Shown: positions 17,941 through 28,215, counted from the first letter of the stretch. The stretch: 64,000 bases of DNA from Desulfoglaeba alkanexedens ALDC (GCF_005377625.1 NZ_CP040098.1:3301584-3365583), one strand, 5' to 3'. The notes: a model not told the origin generated them from the sequence alone. Numbers and translations are program-made.

Positions 17941-19953
17941 ATGAAAACAATTGTATTGGCTTATCACAATATCGGATGCGTCGGCATCAGAGCGCTTCTG
18001 GCGCATGGCTATGATATCCAGGCGGTCTTTACCCATAAGGACGATCCGAATGAAAATGCCTGGTTCGAGTCAGTGGCGGAATTGGCGGCCGCGAATGATA
18101 TTCCGGTCTACGCGCCGGAAGACATCAACCATCCCCTCTGGGTTGAACGCATCATGGAATTGGCGCCGGACGTCATTTTTTCTTTTTATTACCGCAAGAT
18201 GGTTGGCGATGAGATCCTCGCCGTTCCCTCGAAGGGCTGTCTGAACCTTCACGGCTCGCTTCTGCCCCGTTACCGGGGTCGCTGTCCGGTGAACTGGGTG
18301 TTGATCCATGGAGAAAAAGAAACCGGGGTCACCCTGCATTACATGACGCCACGGCCGGATGACGGTGACATCGTCGGACAACAGCGAGTGGCCATTGAAG
18401 AAAGCGACACAGCCTTGACCCTGCATGCGAAGCTTGCCGGTGCAGCAGGAGAAATGCTCGATGTCCTGTTGCCGAAAATCCGAAAAAACGAGGCTGACCG
18501 TGTCCCACAGGACAAAACCTTGGCAAGCTGTTTCGGCGGGCGCGGACCGCAGGACGGATTGATTGACTGGACCCAAAACGCGACCACGGTCCGAAACCTT
18601 GTACGGGCGGTGACCCGCCCCTATCCAGGTGCTTTTTCCTTTCTGGGAAACCGCAAGTGCATTTTCTGGGACGTTGCGACAACGGCGGCAGCGCCGGGGG
18701 CCTATCCAGGCGGCGTTATGTCGACAGATCCTCTGCGAATCGCCTGTGGCGACGGCGCCGTGGAGGTTCGCTACGGGCAGAGTGAAAACGGCGTTTACAT
18801 GAGCGGCCGGCAACTCGCGCAGGAACTCAACCTGGCTGTCGGCATGCGATTCAATGGCAAGACCGAGACGGTAACAGAGGAACACCGCAAAAAGCACGTC
18901 CTGATCCTTGGCGTCAACGGCTTTATCGGGAATCACTTGAGTGAGCGGCTGTTGGAAAGCGGCCGCTATGCGGTCCACGGTATGGACCTGTGTTCGACCG
19001 GCATCGGACATTTGTTGGGGCATCCCGATTTTCATTTTACGGAAGGGGATATTTCGATCATGCGGGAATGGATCGAGTATCATGTGCGCAAATGCGACAT
19101 TGTCCTTCCGCTGGTGGCCGTCGCCACCCCGATTGAGTATGTCCGCAATCCGTTGCGGGTATTCGAGCTGGATTTCGAAGAGAATTTGCGTGTCGTACGG
19201 TATTGCGTCAAGTATGGGAAACGCCTGATATTTCCTTCCACCTCGGAAGTCTATGGCATGTGCACGGATGATGAATTTGACGAGCAGCGCTCAAACCTTG
19301 TTCTTGGCCCGATCCATAAACAGCGCTGGATCTATTCATGCAGTAAGCAGATGTTGGATCGAGTGATCTGGGCATACGGCAAGAGTCAGGGGCTTCAATT
19401 CACCCTTTTCCGACCTTTCAACTGGATAGGGCCGAAACTGGACTCCTTGGCGTCCGCCCGGATCGGTAGTTCACGCGTGATCACCCAGTTCATCCTGAAT
19501 CTGGTGGAAGGAACTCCGATCCGCCTGGTGGACGGCGGCAGGCAGAAACGTTGTTTTACCGACTTCAGGGACGGCATCGAATGCCTCTTCAGGATTATCG
19601 AAAACAAGAACGACCAGTGCAATGGGCACATCTTCAATATCGGAAATCCAAACAACGAATGCAGTATAGCCGCTCTTGCCGATATGCTTCGGGGAAAATT
19701 TGACGGTCATCCACTTCGGCATCGTTTCCCTCCGGCTGCCGGAATTCAACGCATCGAGGCCCGAGCCTATTATGGGTCGGGCTATCAGGACGTTCAGCAT
19801 CGGCGACCGTCGATCCGCGAGGCTCAGACGATTTTAGGGTGGACGCCGAACGTGCCTTTTGAGCAGTCCGTTGAAGAAACGCTGGATTATTTTCTCAAAT
19901 CGGCGGTGGAATGCGCAGCGGAGGCATCATGTGCCATGTCGGCCTGCGAGTAG
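17941..19953 (+). CDS. arnA: Bifunctional UDP-Ara4N formyltransferase / UDP-GlcA decarboxylase ArnA
   Basis: 670 residues, the usual two-domain length. N-terminal formyltransferase (1-300): catalytic N102, H104 ([12 protein letters not shown]) and D140 fall at the same numbers as in E. coli ArnA. C-terminal oxidative decarboxylase (from about 315): NAD-binding [10 protein letters not shown] (324-333), FPSTSEVYG with S435 and E436, and the short-chain-dehydrogenase Y465/K469 pair in YSCSKQM. It makes UDP-4-keto-arabinose and later formylates UDP-L-Ara4N. It follows arnC by 19 bp and overlaps arnD. No UDP-glucose dehydrogenase gene is in the window, so UDP-glucuronate must be supplied from elsewhere. 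Confidence 0.95.
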   Translation: MKTIVLAYHNIGCVGIRALLAHGYDIQAVFTHKDDPNENAWFESVAELAAANDIPVYAPEDINHPLWVERIMELAPDVIFSFYYRKMVGDEILAVPSKGCLNLHGSLLPRYRGRCPVNWVLIHGEKETGVTLHYMTPRPDDGDIVGQQRVAIEESDTALTLHAKLAGAAGEMLDVLLPKIRKNEADRVPQDKTLASCFGGRGPQDGLIDWTQNATTVRNLVRAVTRPYPGAFSFLGNRKCIFWDVATTAAAPGAYPGGVMSTDPLRIACGDGAVEVRYGQSENGVYMSGRQLAQELNLAVGMRFNGKTETVTEEHRKKHVLILGVNGFIGNHLSERLLESGRYAVHGMDLCSTGIGHLLGHPDFHFTEGDISIMREWIEYHVRKCDIVLPLVAVATPIEYVRNPLRVFELDFEENLRVVRYCVKYGKRLIFPSTSEVYGMCTDDEFDEQRSNLVLGPIHKQRWIYSCSKQMLDRVIWAYGKSQGLQFTLFRPFNWIGPKLDSLASARIGSSRVITQFILNLVEGTPIRLVDGGRQKRCFTDFRDGIECLFRIIENKNDQCNGHIFNIGNPNNECSIAALADMLRGKFDGHPLRHRFPPAAGIQRIEARAYYGSGYQDVQHRRPSIREAQTILGWTPNVPFEQSVEETLDYFLKSAVECAAEASCAMSACE

Positions 19954-20852
19954 ATGTCGATACGTTGCGGGGCACTCGAATCGGGGTCCCGAACCTGGTC
20001 GACATTTTGGCCCGGCACCAAATCCGGGCCAGCTTCTTTTTTTCAGTGGGTCCGGACAATATGGGTCGGCATCTCCGGCGTTTGATGCGGCCCGCCTTTC
20101 TGCTCAAGATGTTCAGAACGCGGGCGGTCAGTCTGTACGGCTGGGATATTCTCTTGCGGGGCACCCTGTGGCCCGGAGCAGTAATCGGTAAGCGCTGTTC
20201 CGGCCCGATTCGTCAGGTTATGGAGGCGGGGCATGAGGTCGGTCTCCACGCCTGGGACCATCACCGCTGGCAGACGGCGATCGAAAAAATGGATAAGGCG
20301 GAAATAATCGCTGACATCCGTAAGGGCTTGGAATTACTGACGGATATCCTGGGACACGCCCCGGAATGTTTCGCGGCCCCTGCCTGGAGGGTGACACCTG
20401 AAGCGCTATTGGCGTTGGAGCAATTCCCTTTTCGGTTTGAATCCGATTGTCGCGGTCGTTCGCTTTTTTATCCGCTGATAAACAACCGGCCGTCCCGTCA
20501 TGTTCAGGTCCCGACCACGCTGCCGACTTACGAAGAGCTCGTCGGCCGCCAATGCACACCGAAAACTTATAACGACCAGCTGTTGAATATGATTCGTCCC
20601 GACCAGCTCAATGTCCTGACCATCCACGCCGAAGTGGAGGGTGGCGCCTGTCTGGAATTGTTCCGGGATTTTCTGTTCAAGGCACAACAGCGGGATATCG
20701 CCTTCGCGCCTCTTGGCGAAATTCTTCGTGAAACCGGAAAAGCAGAGAAATCAAGGATGGTTAGAGGCACTCTCGCCGGCAGGGACGGATGGGTTGCCTG
20801 CCAGGATGGCACGGATAGCATGCAAATTCACGATAAGGTCAGCAAACGATGA
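19929..20852 (+). CDS. arnD: 4-deoxy-4-formamido-L-arabinose-phosphoundecaprenol deformylase ArnD
   Basis: 307 residues, NodB/polysaccharide-deacetylase family. It removes the formyl group from the lipid-linked Ara4FN, making the pathway forward. Metal-site motifs: [18 protein letters not shown] at the N-terminus and [13 protein letters not shown] in the middle; the end [16 protein letters not shown] matches E. coli ArnD. I chose ATG 19929 because it is preceded by GGAGG at 4 bases and places VGLRVDVDT at the family position; an upstream ATG at 19911 adds six residues. It overlaps arnA by 25 bases and arnT by 4 bases. Confidence 0.92.
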   Translation: MCHVGLRVDVDTLRGTRIGVPNLVDILARHQIRASFFFSVGPDNMGRHLRRLMRPAFLLKMFRTRAVSLYGWDILLRGTLWPGAVIGKRCSGPIRQVMEAGHEVGLHAWDHHRWQTAIEKMDKAEIIADIRKGLELLTDILGHAPECFAAPAWRVTPEALLALEQFPFRFESDCRGRSLFYPLINNRPSRHVQVPTTLPTYEELVGRQCTPKTYNDQLLNMIRPDQLNVLTIHAEVEGGACLELFRDFLFKAQQRDIAFAPLGEILRETGKAEKSRMVRGTLAGRDGWVACQDGTDSMQIHDKVSKR

Positions 20853-22530
20853 GCACATTGAATAAACGCTACATTCTATTACTTCTGGCATTTTTTTTAC
20901 TGGCGTACATTCTTCCCCTGGGGGTGCATGACCTGGTTGTTCCGGATGAAACGCGCTACGCAGAAATTCCCCGAGAAATGATTGCCAGCGGCGAATGGAT
21001 ATCGCCCCAACTCAACGGTCTGCGCTACTTTGAAAAACCGGTGCTGGGCTATTGGGTTCAAGCAGGCTCACTTCTTTTGTTCGGGGAAAACAACTTTGCC
21101 GTACGCCTACCTTCCGCCCTATCCGTGGGTTTGTCAGGCTTGTTGATATATGTATTGGTATGGCGGAATTCCCGTCGTGAAGATGAAGACGGCGGTTTTC
21201 CTGCTATTCTAGCCACTCTTGTTTTTTTATCCTGTTTTGAGGTGTTCGGGGTGGGAAACACCGCCGTGTTGGACAGCCTGTTCTCATTCTTTCTTACGGC
21301 GACCGTTACCGCTTTCTATTTTGCCACGGAGTCACCGCCAGGGTCGGGGCGGGAAAGAGGCTTCCTGTTTCTCGCCGGTCTGAGTTGCGGCCTGTCCTTT
21401 CTGACCAAGGGGTTCCTCGGATTCGCCGTGCCGGTTCTGGCGGTAGCGCCCTATCTGGTTTTGCAGCGCCGGTATGCCGATTTGTTGCGCATGAGCCGGC
21501 TGCCGATTCTCACCGCGATTTTAGTTTCGTTGCCATGGAGTATCGCAATCCACCTTCGGGAACCTGATTTCTGGCGTTTCTTTTTCTGGAACGAGCATAT
21601 CCGCCGGTTTATGGCCGACAATGCTCAACATAAAGAGTCGTTCTGGTTTTTCTTTATGACGGCGCCGGGCATGTTTTTCCCGTGGGTGTTTATGGTGCCC
21701 GCAGCCGTACTAGGAATAAAAACCCGATTGTTTGAACAGGGGGCGCCGGGCCGGTTGTTAAAATTTTGTCTATGTTGGCTGGTGCTGCCGTTTTTGTTCT
21801 TTTCCCTTTCGAACGGGAAACTCTTAACCTACATACTTCCCTGTTTCCCGCCGTTTGCCATTCTCATCGCTTTTGGGTTGTTGCATGTGCTAAAGCAAGA
21901 TACGCGGAACAGGGTGTTCCAGGGGGGATTGTTTTCAACACCGTTCTCTTGGGTCTCATTTTAGTAGCTTTTTTGTATGTTCAACTTTTTGGTTTCAACG
22001 GGTTCCGACCATACAGCCAGGCATGGAAAGCCGTGATGGTCGTCAATGGCTTGGCGTACTCTGTACTGTTTCTCGTTTGGGCTCTCAGGAGCCGGACAAT
22101 GGTCAACAAAACTCTCTTACTCGGTCTCTCGCCGCTTCTTCTATTCTTTGTTGTTCACTTTACCATTCCGGACTTGACCAGTGAGGTGAAGTCGCCCGGA
22201 CCTTTTTTGGAACAATACGCCCGAGGTATTGATAGCAAAGATATTGTCATTTCCGATGCATATTCAATCAGGGCAGTGGGCTGGTATCTGAAACGAAGCG
22301 ATGTTTACTTACTGGGTGGAACGGGTGAGCTTGATTACGGGTTGAAACATAAAGATGCGGCCGGCAGATTGCTTGATATGCAAACTGCGGTCGACTTGAT
22401 TCAGAAAAATCGGGGCAGGACTGTACTGATTGCCAGGGTGAAACATATCGCCCGATGGCGGGATCAGCTCCCCCAGCCTGTTTTCCAGGATCAGAGTGGT
22501 CCTAAAGGCTATGTTCTGTGGAGCTTTTGA
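20849..22530 (+). CDS. arnT: Lipid A 4-amino-4-deoxy-L-arabinose transferase ArnT, frameshifted
   Basis: GT83 integral-membrane transferase that adds L-Ara4N to lipid A phosphates in the periplasm. The N-terminal part (20849 to about 21927) has VVPDETRYAEIPREMIASGE with the catalytic acidic motif, then LRYFEKPVLGYWVQAGS, and about nine membrane helices. It then runs out of frame at a GGGGGG tract (21922-21927) and stops at 21964. The remaining part continues in another frame as IVFNTVLLGLILVAFLYVQL and the C-terminal soluble domain (GPFLEQYARGIDSKDIVISD, to YVLWSF). Joined, they give about 560 residues, the ArnT length. One extra G would restore the frame. Either a sequencing error, a mutation or slippage. 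Confidence 0.85.
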
Positions 22531-22697
22531 TATTGGCTCAAAAGGTTTGAAGGGCATCGGCAGCCCTACGGGTCATATGTTGTTGGCCACCTCACTGATC
22601 TAATTGGGTGCGGATCTTTTAGAACGACATCCAGGGTGGACCCTCTGAGGTAGATCCAGATGGCCTTGAAGCAGCAAGCGCATCAGCTCCGTTTCTC

Positions 22698-22804
22698 CTC
22701 GTTCCCAAGCTCTGGCTTGGGAACGGCCTCACCGAAGCTGGAGCTTCTGCACAGTTGTGTTCCCAAGCTGGAGCTTGGGAACAAGAAACAAAAGATCTGC
22801 ACCC
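22698..22804 (+). repeat. Palindromic repeat A (single copy)
   Basis: Two GTTCCCAAGCT/AGCTTGGGAAC palindromes, at 22701-22724 and about 22758-22783, separated by GAAGCTGGAGCTTCTGCACA. Identical or near-identical sequence recurs at 25.5, 30, 39, 46 and 63.9 kb. It fills most of the 370-bp gap between arnT and the ArnE/F-like gene, in which I see no coding sequence. Each palindrome can form a strong hairpin, so it may attenuate read-through from arnT. Confidence 0.85.
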
Positions 22805-22903
22805 GATCTAATTGAGATCATCTATGGGATACACTATGTGTGAATGACGTGAGTCGGTCTTACTCGTGTGTATAAGACTGGCAATAGCGGTTAGAGGAGA
22901 AGG

Positions 22904-23281
22904 ATGATCATGGCCAGATATCTTCCTCTCATTGTACTTGGAGTGCTGCTCAACGCTTCGGCTCAGTTGGTCCTTAAGCAGGGAATGCGTCAAATCGGTT
23001 ATTTTGACTTCGGTTTGCAAAACTGCGGCCGCATTTTTTTGGCGGTGGCGTTAAATCACTTTATATTGATCGGGTTGGGGTGTTATGTCGTCAGCGTGGC
23101 GGTCTGGCTGCTTGTGCTTTCCAGGGTTGAGGTGAGCTATGCCTATCCGCTTCTTTCTATCGGCTATATCGTCACGGCTTTTGCCGGTCAAATGTTTTTC
23201 AATGAGGGGATCGGCCTTACCCGCTGGGCTGGCATTATTGTCATATGCGCTGGTGTTTGGCTTATTACCCGTTCAGCATGA
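22904..23281 (+). CDS. arnE: ArnE/ArnF-like undecaprenyl-phosphate-aminoarabinose flippase subunit
   Basis: 125-residue protein of the SMR/EamA superfamily with four membrane helices. LGVLLNASAQLVLKQGMRQIG at the start and VEVSYAYPLLSIGYIVTAF in the third helix match ArnE/ArnF and small multidrug-resistance proteins. In enterobacteria ArnE and ArnF form a heterodimer that flips undecaprenyl-P-Ara4N; here only one gene is seen, so it may form a homodimer or have a partner elsewhere. ATG 22904 follows AGGAGAAGG; a second ATG at 22910 has a better spacing to the same site. Confidence 0.75.
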   Translation: MIMARYLPLIVLGVLLNASAQLVLKQGMRQIGYFDFGLQNCGRIFLAVALNHFILIGLGCYVVSVAVWLLVLSRVEVSYAYPLLSIGYIVTAFAGQMFFNEGIGLTRWAGIIVICAGVWLITRSA

Positions 23282-23350
23282 AGGAGGACATCACGCAAAC
23301 GGGCTAAGGCGTCAATATTGAGATGAAGGATATTTTGGAGGCTCTAAGTT

Positions 23351-24031
23351 GTGAAAATTCTGGTCGTTGACGATAATCTTTCGTTGCTGGACCAGATCCG
23401 GCAAATTCTCGAAAACCAGCGCTACATCGTGGAGACGGCAACAGATGGAGAGAAGGCGCTGAATAAGCTGTTTGATAACCCTTTCGATGCGATAATCCTC
23501 GACATCATGATGCCGAAAATTGACGGGCTGACGGTTTTGGAAGAAGTGCGAAAGGCAGGGATTGATGTGCCCGTGCTAATGCTCACCGCCAAAGGCGATG
23601 TGGAAGACAGAGTGAAGGGACTCGATCTCGGCGCGGACGATTACCTGGCGAAACCGTTTTCACTGGACGAATTGGTGGCCCGCCTGCGTGCACTGCTTAG
23701 AAGAGCAGGAGGGCAGTGTGAATCCGTCTTACAGGTTCATGATTTACAGTTGGACACGAAAAGCCGCAAGGTCACCAAAAGCGGAAACCCGATCGAGCTG
23801 ACTCCAAGAGAGTTCTCCATTCTCGAGTTTCTTTTGCACAACAAAAACAGGGCCGTATCCCGTTTCAGCTTGGCCGAACATGTGTGGGGAGACGATTTCG
23901 ATCCGTTCAGCATGTCAAATTTCATGGACGTCCATATCAAGAATCTTCGTCAAAAGATCGGAGATTCAGGCGAACGGAAGATTATCCGAACCATCCGCGG
24001 CGTAGGATATATCATCGGAGACACTGAATGA
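23351..24031 (+). CDS. OmpR/PhoB-family response regulator
   Basis: 226 residues. Receiver domain 1-115 with acidic pocket D7-D8, phosphoacceptor D51 (IILDIMMPKIDG), the threonine in VLMLTAKG and the lysine in DDYLAKPF. DNA-binding winged helix 130-224 (LTPREFSILEFLLHNKNRAV, then MDVHIKNLRQKIGD and IRTIRGVGYII). The start is GTG at 23351 with TTGGAGG 8 bases upstream. Coupled by a 4-base overlap to the kinase gene. Its place directly after the arn genes suggests it controls lipid A modification, as PmrA does, but orthology to PmrA cannot be claimed from sequence alone. Confidence 0.93.
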   Translation: MKILVVDDNLSLLDQIRQILENQRYIVETATDGEKALNKLFDNPFDAIILDIMMPKIDGLTVLEEVRKAGIDVPVLMLTAKGDVEDRVKGLDLGADDYLAKPFSLDELVARLRALLRRAGGQCESVLQVHDLQLDTKSRKVTKSGNPIELTPREFSILEFLLHNKNRAVSRFSLAEHVWGDDFDPFSMSNFMDVHIKNLRQKIGDSGERKIIRTIRGVGYIIGDTE

Positions 24032-25443
24032 TCACCGTCAAGACAAGGATCACCTTCTTCATTGTCGGAGCCGGTTTTTTATCAAGTTTATTATTTTCCG
24101 TTGTCGTGTTCTACGAATCGATAGAACAACCTTTCGAGCTTCTGGACACCCTACTGAAAGAGGAAGCATATCGAACAGCGGCCATGCTTGTGAAAGCGCA
24201 AAAAGAATCAAATTCAATGCTTCTGGATTCTGCATCTCGGGAAATGAGTCGGTATTGGATTGAAATTTACGATGGCGGTACCCGCAAAACAATTTTTCAG
24301 TCCGATCTGGCAAAATCGGTAAAGTTGCCTCTGGTGAATCCGGGTTCTCGTGCTATCGTACGCCCCCTTGTTTCTGAGGCAGAAATCAAGTCGGCCCAGT
24401 CCGGAAACAAAAATTCATCCTTTCGGGTAAGGACCCTGTCAATCGAATTGGAAGGGCGATCGTTCATTGTCCAGATCGCACGGCCCATGGAAGAACTGAA
24501 CGAAGAGATTTGGGAGTTGGTTTTCGGGATTTTGGCCGGGCTGGTTTTTTCCACAGTGGGATTGATCGCTATAAGCCATGTTATGGCCGGTAGAATTCTG
24601 CGGCCGATTGGTGACATGAAAAACTTGGCTCAGGATATCAGCGAAAATAACCTTGAGCAGCGAATACCGCCTGGAGAAGGGCGGGATGAATTCAGTGAAC
24701 TTGCCAGAACCATCAACCAGATGTTGGATCGGCTGCAATATTCTTTTGCAAGGCAAAGGAATTTCCTGTTTGATACATCGCATGAACTGAAAACGCCCCT
24801 CACCACCATACGGCTCGCCGTCGATGAAATTGTTTCCCATGGCGACGGGAATCTACCCCCTCTTATCAGGAACAACCTCTTCAGACTAAAAAACCAGGTG
24901 TTGCGGATGGAGCGACTGGTCAAGGATCTACTGAACCTGTCTTCCTTGGAAACATTGTCCAGTATCGATCCAAAACCGGTCCAAATAAGCGAGTTGTTGT
25001 CATCCTTGGTCGGGGAATATAAATTCCTGGCGGATTCCCGTAACATCAAAATGGACTTTCGCCTTCCCAATGGGCTCGTCATCCAGGGAGATGAGCAAAA
25101 ACTGCACCGCGCACTATCGAATATTTTGGATAATGCCATCAAGTATAACGTGGATGGAGGACAGATTGCGCTGAGGGGCGACTTCTCTGCTGCCGGACTG
25201 ACGGTAACAATCGCCAATACAGGTCCAGGTGTTGCCGACGCGGATATCCCCAGGGTGTTTGACCAATTTTACCGGGTTGAAAAATCCCGATCAATTGAGC
25301 ACGGTGGCTCCGGCCTCGGGTTAAGCATCGTCAAAAGGATCGTCGAACTTCATGGTGGCGATGTAACATTTGAAAGCGAACAAGGTGGATGGACTCAAGT
25401 GACCGTCAGTTTGCCTCGGTACCGGGAGAGAATTCCGGCATGA
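24028..25443 (+). CDS. HAMP sensor histidine kinase
   Basis: 471-residue inner-membrane kinase, partner of the preceding regulator. Membrane helix at about 8-32, a periplasmic sensor of about 130 residues, second helix at about 165-185 (LVFGILAGLVFSTVGLIAIS), HAMP linker, then the dimerisation/phosphorylation helix with DTSHELKTPLTTIRLAV (the phosphorylated histidine in SHELKTP) and the ATPase domain: N-box DNAIKYNVDG, G1 IANTGPGVADADIP, F-box FDQFYRVEKS and G2 GGSGLGLSIVK. The sensor domain has no recognised motif; in PmrB and PhoQ this part senses Fe3+, Mg2+ or cationic peptides, which is only an analogy here. Confidence 0.92.
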   Translation: MITVKTRITFFIVGAGFLSSLLFSVVVFYESIEQPFELLDTLLKEEAYRTAAMLVKAQKESNSMLLDSASREMSRYWIEIYDGGTRKTIFQSDLAKSVKLPLVNPGSRAIVRPLVSEAEIKSAQSGNKNSSFRVRTLSIELEGRSFIVQIARPMEELNEEIWELVFGILAGLVFSTVGLIAISHVMAGRILRPIGDMKNLAQDISENNLEQRIPPGEGRDEFSELARTINQMLDRLQYSFARQRNFLFDTSHELKTPLTTIRLAVDEIVSHGDGNLPPLIRNNLFRLKNQVLRMERLVKDLLNLSSLETLSSIDPKPVQISELLSSLVGEYKFLADSRNIKMDFRLPNGLVIQGDEQKLHRALSNILDNAIKYNVDGGQIALRGDFSAAGLTVTIANTGPGVADADIPRVFDQFYRVEKSRSIEHGGSGLGLSIVKRIVELHGGDVTFESEQGGWTQVTVSLPRYRERIPA

Positions 25444-25487
25444 GTACTATGGGGAAGTGCAAGTCCCAGTGGAGACAATTCTTTCCC

Positions 25488-25785
25488 CTCGTTCCCAAGC
25501 TCTGGCTTGGGAACGGCTTCATAGGAATCGAAGCTGGAGCTTCTGCACAGTTGTGTTCCCAAGCTGGAGCTTGGGAACAAGGTAAGGTAGATGCTGGAGC
25601 TTGGGAACAAGCTGGATTTCCCCTCCCCTTGTGGGAGGTGATTAAGGGGAGGGGAATGTAACTGATTGACATACGTTAATTTTCTCACCCTCACCCCAAC
25701 CCTCTCCCATCAAGGGAGAGGGTGATTTTTTTGACGTTCGTTAACCTTTTTGGCTAAGGTCTCCAATTTAGGATGTAACAGGTAT
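25488..25785 (+). repeat. Composite repeat A plus B
   Basis: Repeat A (GTTCCCAAGCT palindromes at 25491-25580, partly duplicated at 25592-25610) followed by repeat B from about 25620: the hairpin CCCCTCCCCTTGTGGGAGG with its AAGGGGAGGGG partner, then the CTCTCCCATCAAGGGAGAG hairpin at about 25702-25720, and a degenerate end at about 25785. No gene lies between the kinase stop and the terminator at 25806. Confidence 0.8.
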
Positions 25786-25805
25786 GTAATGAGCACGTAA
25801 GCGAA

Positions 25806-25840
25806 AAAGGGGTTATGGCACATTGGGCCATAACCCCTTT
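25806..25840 (-). terminator. Intrinsic terminator after tRNA-Arg
   Basis: Stem AAAGGGGTTATGG / CCATAACCCCTTT with a 9-base loop. On the minus strand it is followed by a run of five T, directly downstream of the tRNA. T-rich sequence also follows on the plus strand, so it may act in both directions. Confidence 0.75.
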
Positions 25841-25847
25841 GTTTTTC

Positions 25848-25924
<77 letters not shown>

Positions 25925-26007
25925 ATGTGTCATTCGGGAGCCGGTTTATAGCACCCGGCGGTGCAACGGGCAAGGAAAAAATGGGAATCTCCGGGACATA
26001 CGAGCCT

Positions 26008-26781
26008 TCAGCGGCGTTCGTATTCCCGTTCCAGTCCCCAGGCGCGAAGTTCCGCCAGCATCCCGTGCGCGGTGAGATCGTGCTGGATGGGCGTGATGGA
26101 GATAAAGCCCTCGTTCAGGGCTCGGGCGTCGGCGTCCAGGTTTTCCTCGGTTCCCACCAGCTGGCTCGTCAGCCAGTAATACTCACGGTTTCGCGGGTCC
26201 ACCCGCCGGTCGTAACTTTCCTGAAGGCGCAGTTCTCCCTGGTGTGTCACCCGCACGCCGCGAATCCCTTCGGGATGCATGTTGGGAACGTTGATGTTCA
26301 GGCTGACCCCGGGGGGAAGTCCGTTCGCTCCGATGGCATCGACCACCTGCATCACGATGTCCGCGGCCGCCCGGAAGTCGGTGGGCTGGAAGGAATCGAT
26401 GGAAACCGCCACCGCAGGAAGTCCGAGGAGGGCCCCTTCGGTCGCCGCCGAAACAGTCCCCGAATAGAGGACATTGATCCCCACGTTGGCCCCCAGGTTG
26501 ATGCCCGAAACCACCACATCCGGCAGTGGCTTCACCAGTTCACGCACGGCCAGCTTCACGCAGTCGGCCGGCGTGCCGCTGCAGGCATGGCCGAAAAACC
26601 GGCCGTTTCGCTTCACGGGCTTCACCCGGAGGGGGTCCAGGAAGGTGATGGCGTGCCCGACCGCGCTCTGTTCCGTCTCGGGGGCCACCACGAACACCTC
26701 GTGGACTGCGTTCAAGGCTTCGTATAGGGCTTCGATCCCCTTGGAAAATATCCCATCGTCGTTGGTAAGAAGAACCCGCAT
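26008..26781 (-). CDS. surE: 5'/3'-nucleotidase SurE
   Basis: 257-residue metal-dependent nucleotide phosphatase of stationary-phase survival. Metal site: LLTNDDGI with D8 and D9, then APETEQSAVGHAIT with the conserved serine, and VSGINLGANVG with asparagine in the middle. Length matches the family. The ATG at 26781 begins 10 bp after the stop of korC, so it probably reads through from the kor operon. Confidence 0.94.
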   Translation of the reverse strand: MRVLLTNDDGIFSKGIEALYEALNAVHEVFVVAPETEQSAVGHAITFLDPLRVKPVKRNGRFFGHACSGTPADCVKLAVRELVKPLPDVVVSGINLGANVGINVLYSGTVSAATEGALLGLPAVAVSIDSFQPTDFRAAADIVMQVVDAIGANGLPPGVSLNINVPNMHPEGIRGVRVTHQGELRLQESYDRRVDPRNREYYWLTSQLVGTEENLDADARALNEGFISITPIQHDLTAHGMLAELRAWGLEREYERR

Positions 26782-26791
26782 CTTCTGCGAC

Positions 26792-27343
26792 CTAACGCGC
26801 TCCCTTCAGGAAATGCTTGGCGGCTTCGATCCCTGTTTCCAGCGCCTTGCGGTTGAGGTCTTCCGTGTCCGGCGGCACGCGCTGGAGCACCGCCGCTTCC
26901 ATGCTGCTCAAAGACACCGCGCGCGTGAGCACGGCCAAGGCTCCCAGCGCCACGATGTTGGCCACCATCTCTTTCCCCAGTTCGCTTCGCGCGATCTGGG
27001 TAAAAGGGATGGAAATCGCCTTGGTGGTCGGCAATTGCTTCACGAAGGTGGAATCCACCACCAGCATGCCTTCCGGCTTAAGATCGAAGAAATATGCATC
27101 ACAGGACTTCTGGTTCATGGCGAGCAGTATATCCGGCTTGATGGCCTTGGGATAGTCGATTTCCTGGTCGCTGATGACAACCTCGGCCTTGCTCGCCCCG
27201 CCCCGGGCTTCCGGACCGTAGCTCTGAGTCTGGCACACGTATTTCCCGTCGTGCACGCCGGCCGCCTCGGCGAGGATGATCCCCGCCATGATGATACCCT
27301 GGCCGCCGGAGCCGCTCAGTCGGATTTCGTATCGATTCGGCAT
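26792..27343 (-). CDS. korC: 2-oxoacid:ferredoxin oxidoreductase, gamma subunit KorC
   Basis: 183-residue gamma subunit of a 2-oxoglutarate (or related) :ferredoxin oxidoreductase. MPNRYEIRLSGSGGQGIIMA at the start is the diagnostic GxGGQG motif, followed by QTQSYGPEARGGASKAEVVI. I start at ATG 27343, which fits the family; the long open frame beyond it to 28153 only shadows the beta-subunit gene. Last of korDABC on the minus strand. Confidence 0.93.
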   Translation of the reverse strand: MPNRYEIRLSGSGGQGIIMAGIILAEAAGVHDGKYVCQTQSYGPEARGGASKAEVVISDQEIDYPKAIKPDILLAMNQKSCDAYFFDLKPEGMLVVDSTFVKQLPTTKAISIPFTQIARSELGKEMVANIVALGALAVLTRAVSLSSMEAAVLQRVPPDTEDLNRKALETGIEAAKHFLKGAR

Positions 27344-27372
27344 GTTCGGATCCTTTTGGAAAGCCCCGCCCC

Positions 27373-28215
27373 TCAGCGCGCCTTCGCCATGCGGGCTTTG
27401 GCCGTTTCGCGGATCTTCTGGTATTCCTGGGTGTAGATGGGCAGATCCCGGTCCACCAGGATGCCGATGGTGAACTTCCCTTCCAGCTCTTCCGGCGTCA
27501 TCTTCTGGGCCTTTTCCACCCGGACGGCCGTTTCCTTCTGCCAGCGGAGCATCTCCACGGGGCCTCCCAGGTTGTTGCGCCGGCCGTACTGGGTGTGGCA
27601 GTGGGTTACCACTTCCACCACGGCGAAACCGCGCTTTCGGATGGCCTTTTCGATGAGCCCGTCCAGCATGTTTGCATGGTAGACCGTTCCGCGCGCCACC
27701 ATGCTGGCCCCGGCTGTGACCGCCAGTTCCGCGATGGAAAAGGAGTGCTCGATGTTCCGGTAGATGGCCGTGGTGGCGAGGGCGCCGTACGGGGTAGTGG
27801 GTGAATACTGGCCGCCGGTCATCCCGTAGATGTTGTTGTTGAGGATGATTGCGGTGAGGTTCAGGTTTCGGCGGGCCGCGTGGATGAAGTGGTTTCCGCC
27901 GATGGCCGTGGCGTCGCCGTCGCCCATGATGACGATGACCTGGAGGCTGGGATTGGCGAGCTTCACACCCGTCGCGAAGGTGAGAGCCCGGCCGTGAGTG
28001 GTGTGAAGGGTGTTGAAGTCCACGTACACTGGAAGCCGCCCCGAACAGCCGATGCCCGACACCAAGACCACCTCGTCTTTGGTAAGGCCCGTCTTGTCGA
28101 TGGCCCGGATGAGGGATCCCAGAACGATCCCGTTGCCGCATCCCGGGCACCACACGTGGGGAAACTTCTTCTCGTGGCGCAGGTACTTGTGAATGAGCTT
28201 GGTGATTTCAGCCAT
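27373..28215 (-). CDS. korB: 2-oxoacid:ferredoxin oxidoreductase, beta subunit KorB
   Basis: 280 residues. TPP-binding subunit: VWCPGCGNGIVLGSLIRAI carries the first cysteines, SGIGCSGRLPVYVD another, and VIMGDGDATAIGGNHFIHAA with ILNNNIYGMTGGQ is the Mg-TPP motif (GDG...NN). Start ATG 28215 is chosen for MAEITKLIHKYLRHEKKFPH, with GAGGAAACC upstream; a longer frame to 28272 overlaps korA. The enzyme reversibly decarboxylates 2-oxoglutarate to succinyl-CoA with reduced ferredoxin, feeding the TCA module with fum and sdh nearby. Confidence 0.94.
   Translation of the reverse strand: MAEITKLIHKYLRHEKKFPHVWCPGCGNGIVLGSLIRAIDKTGLTKDEVVLVSGIGCSGRLPVYVDFNTLHTTHGRALTFATGVKLANPSLQVIVIMGDGDATAIGGNHFIHAARRNLNLTAIILNNNIYGMTGGQYSPTTPYGALATTAIYRNIEHSFSIAELAVTAGASMVARGTVYHANMLDGLIEKAIRKRGFAVVEVVTHCHTQYGRRNNLGGPVEMLRWQKETAVRVEKAQKMTPEELEGKFTIGILVDRDLPIYTQEYQKIRETAKARMAKAR

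Noticed and set aside
27344..28153. Long open frame extending korC upstream to give a 453-residue protein
   Set aside because: The added part is a shadow of korB in another frame; the family start is at 27343.
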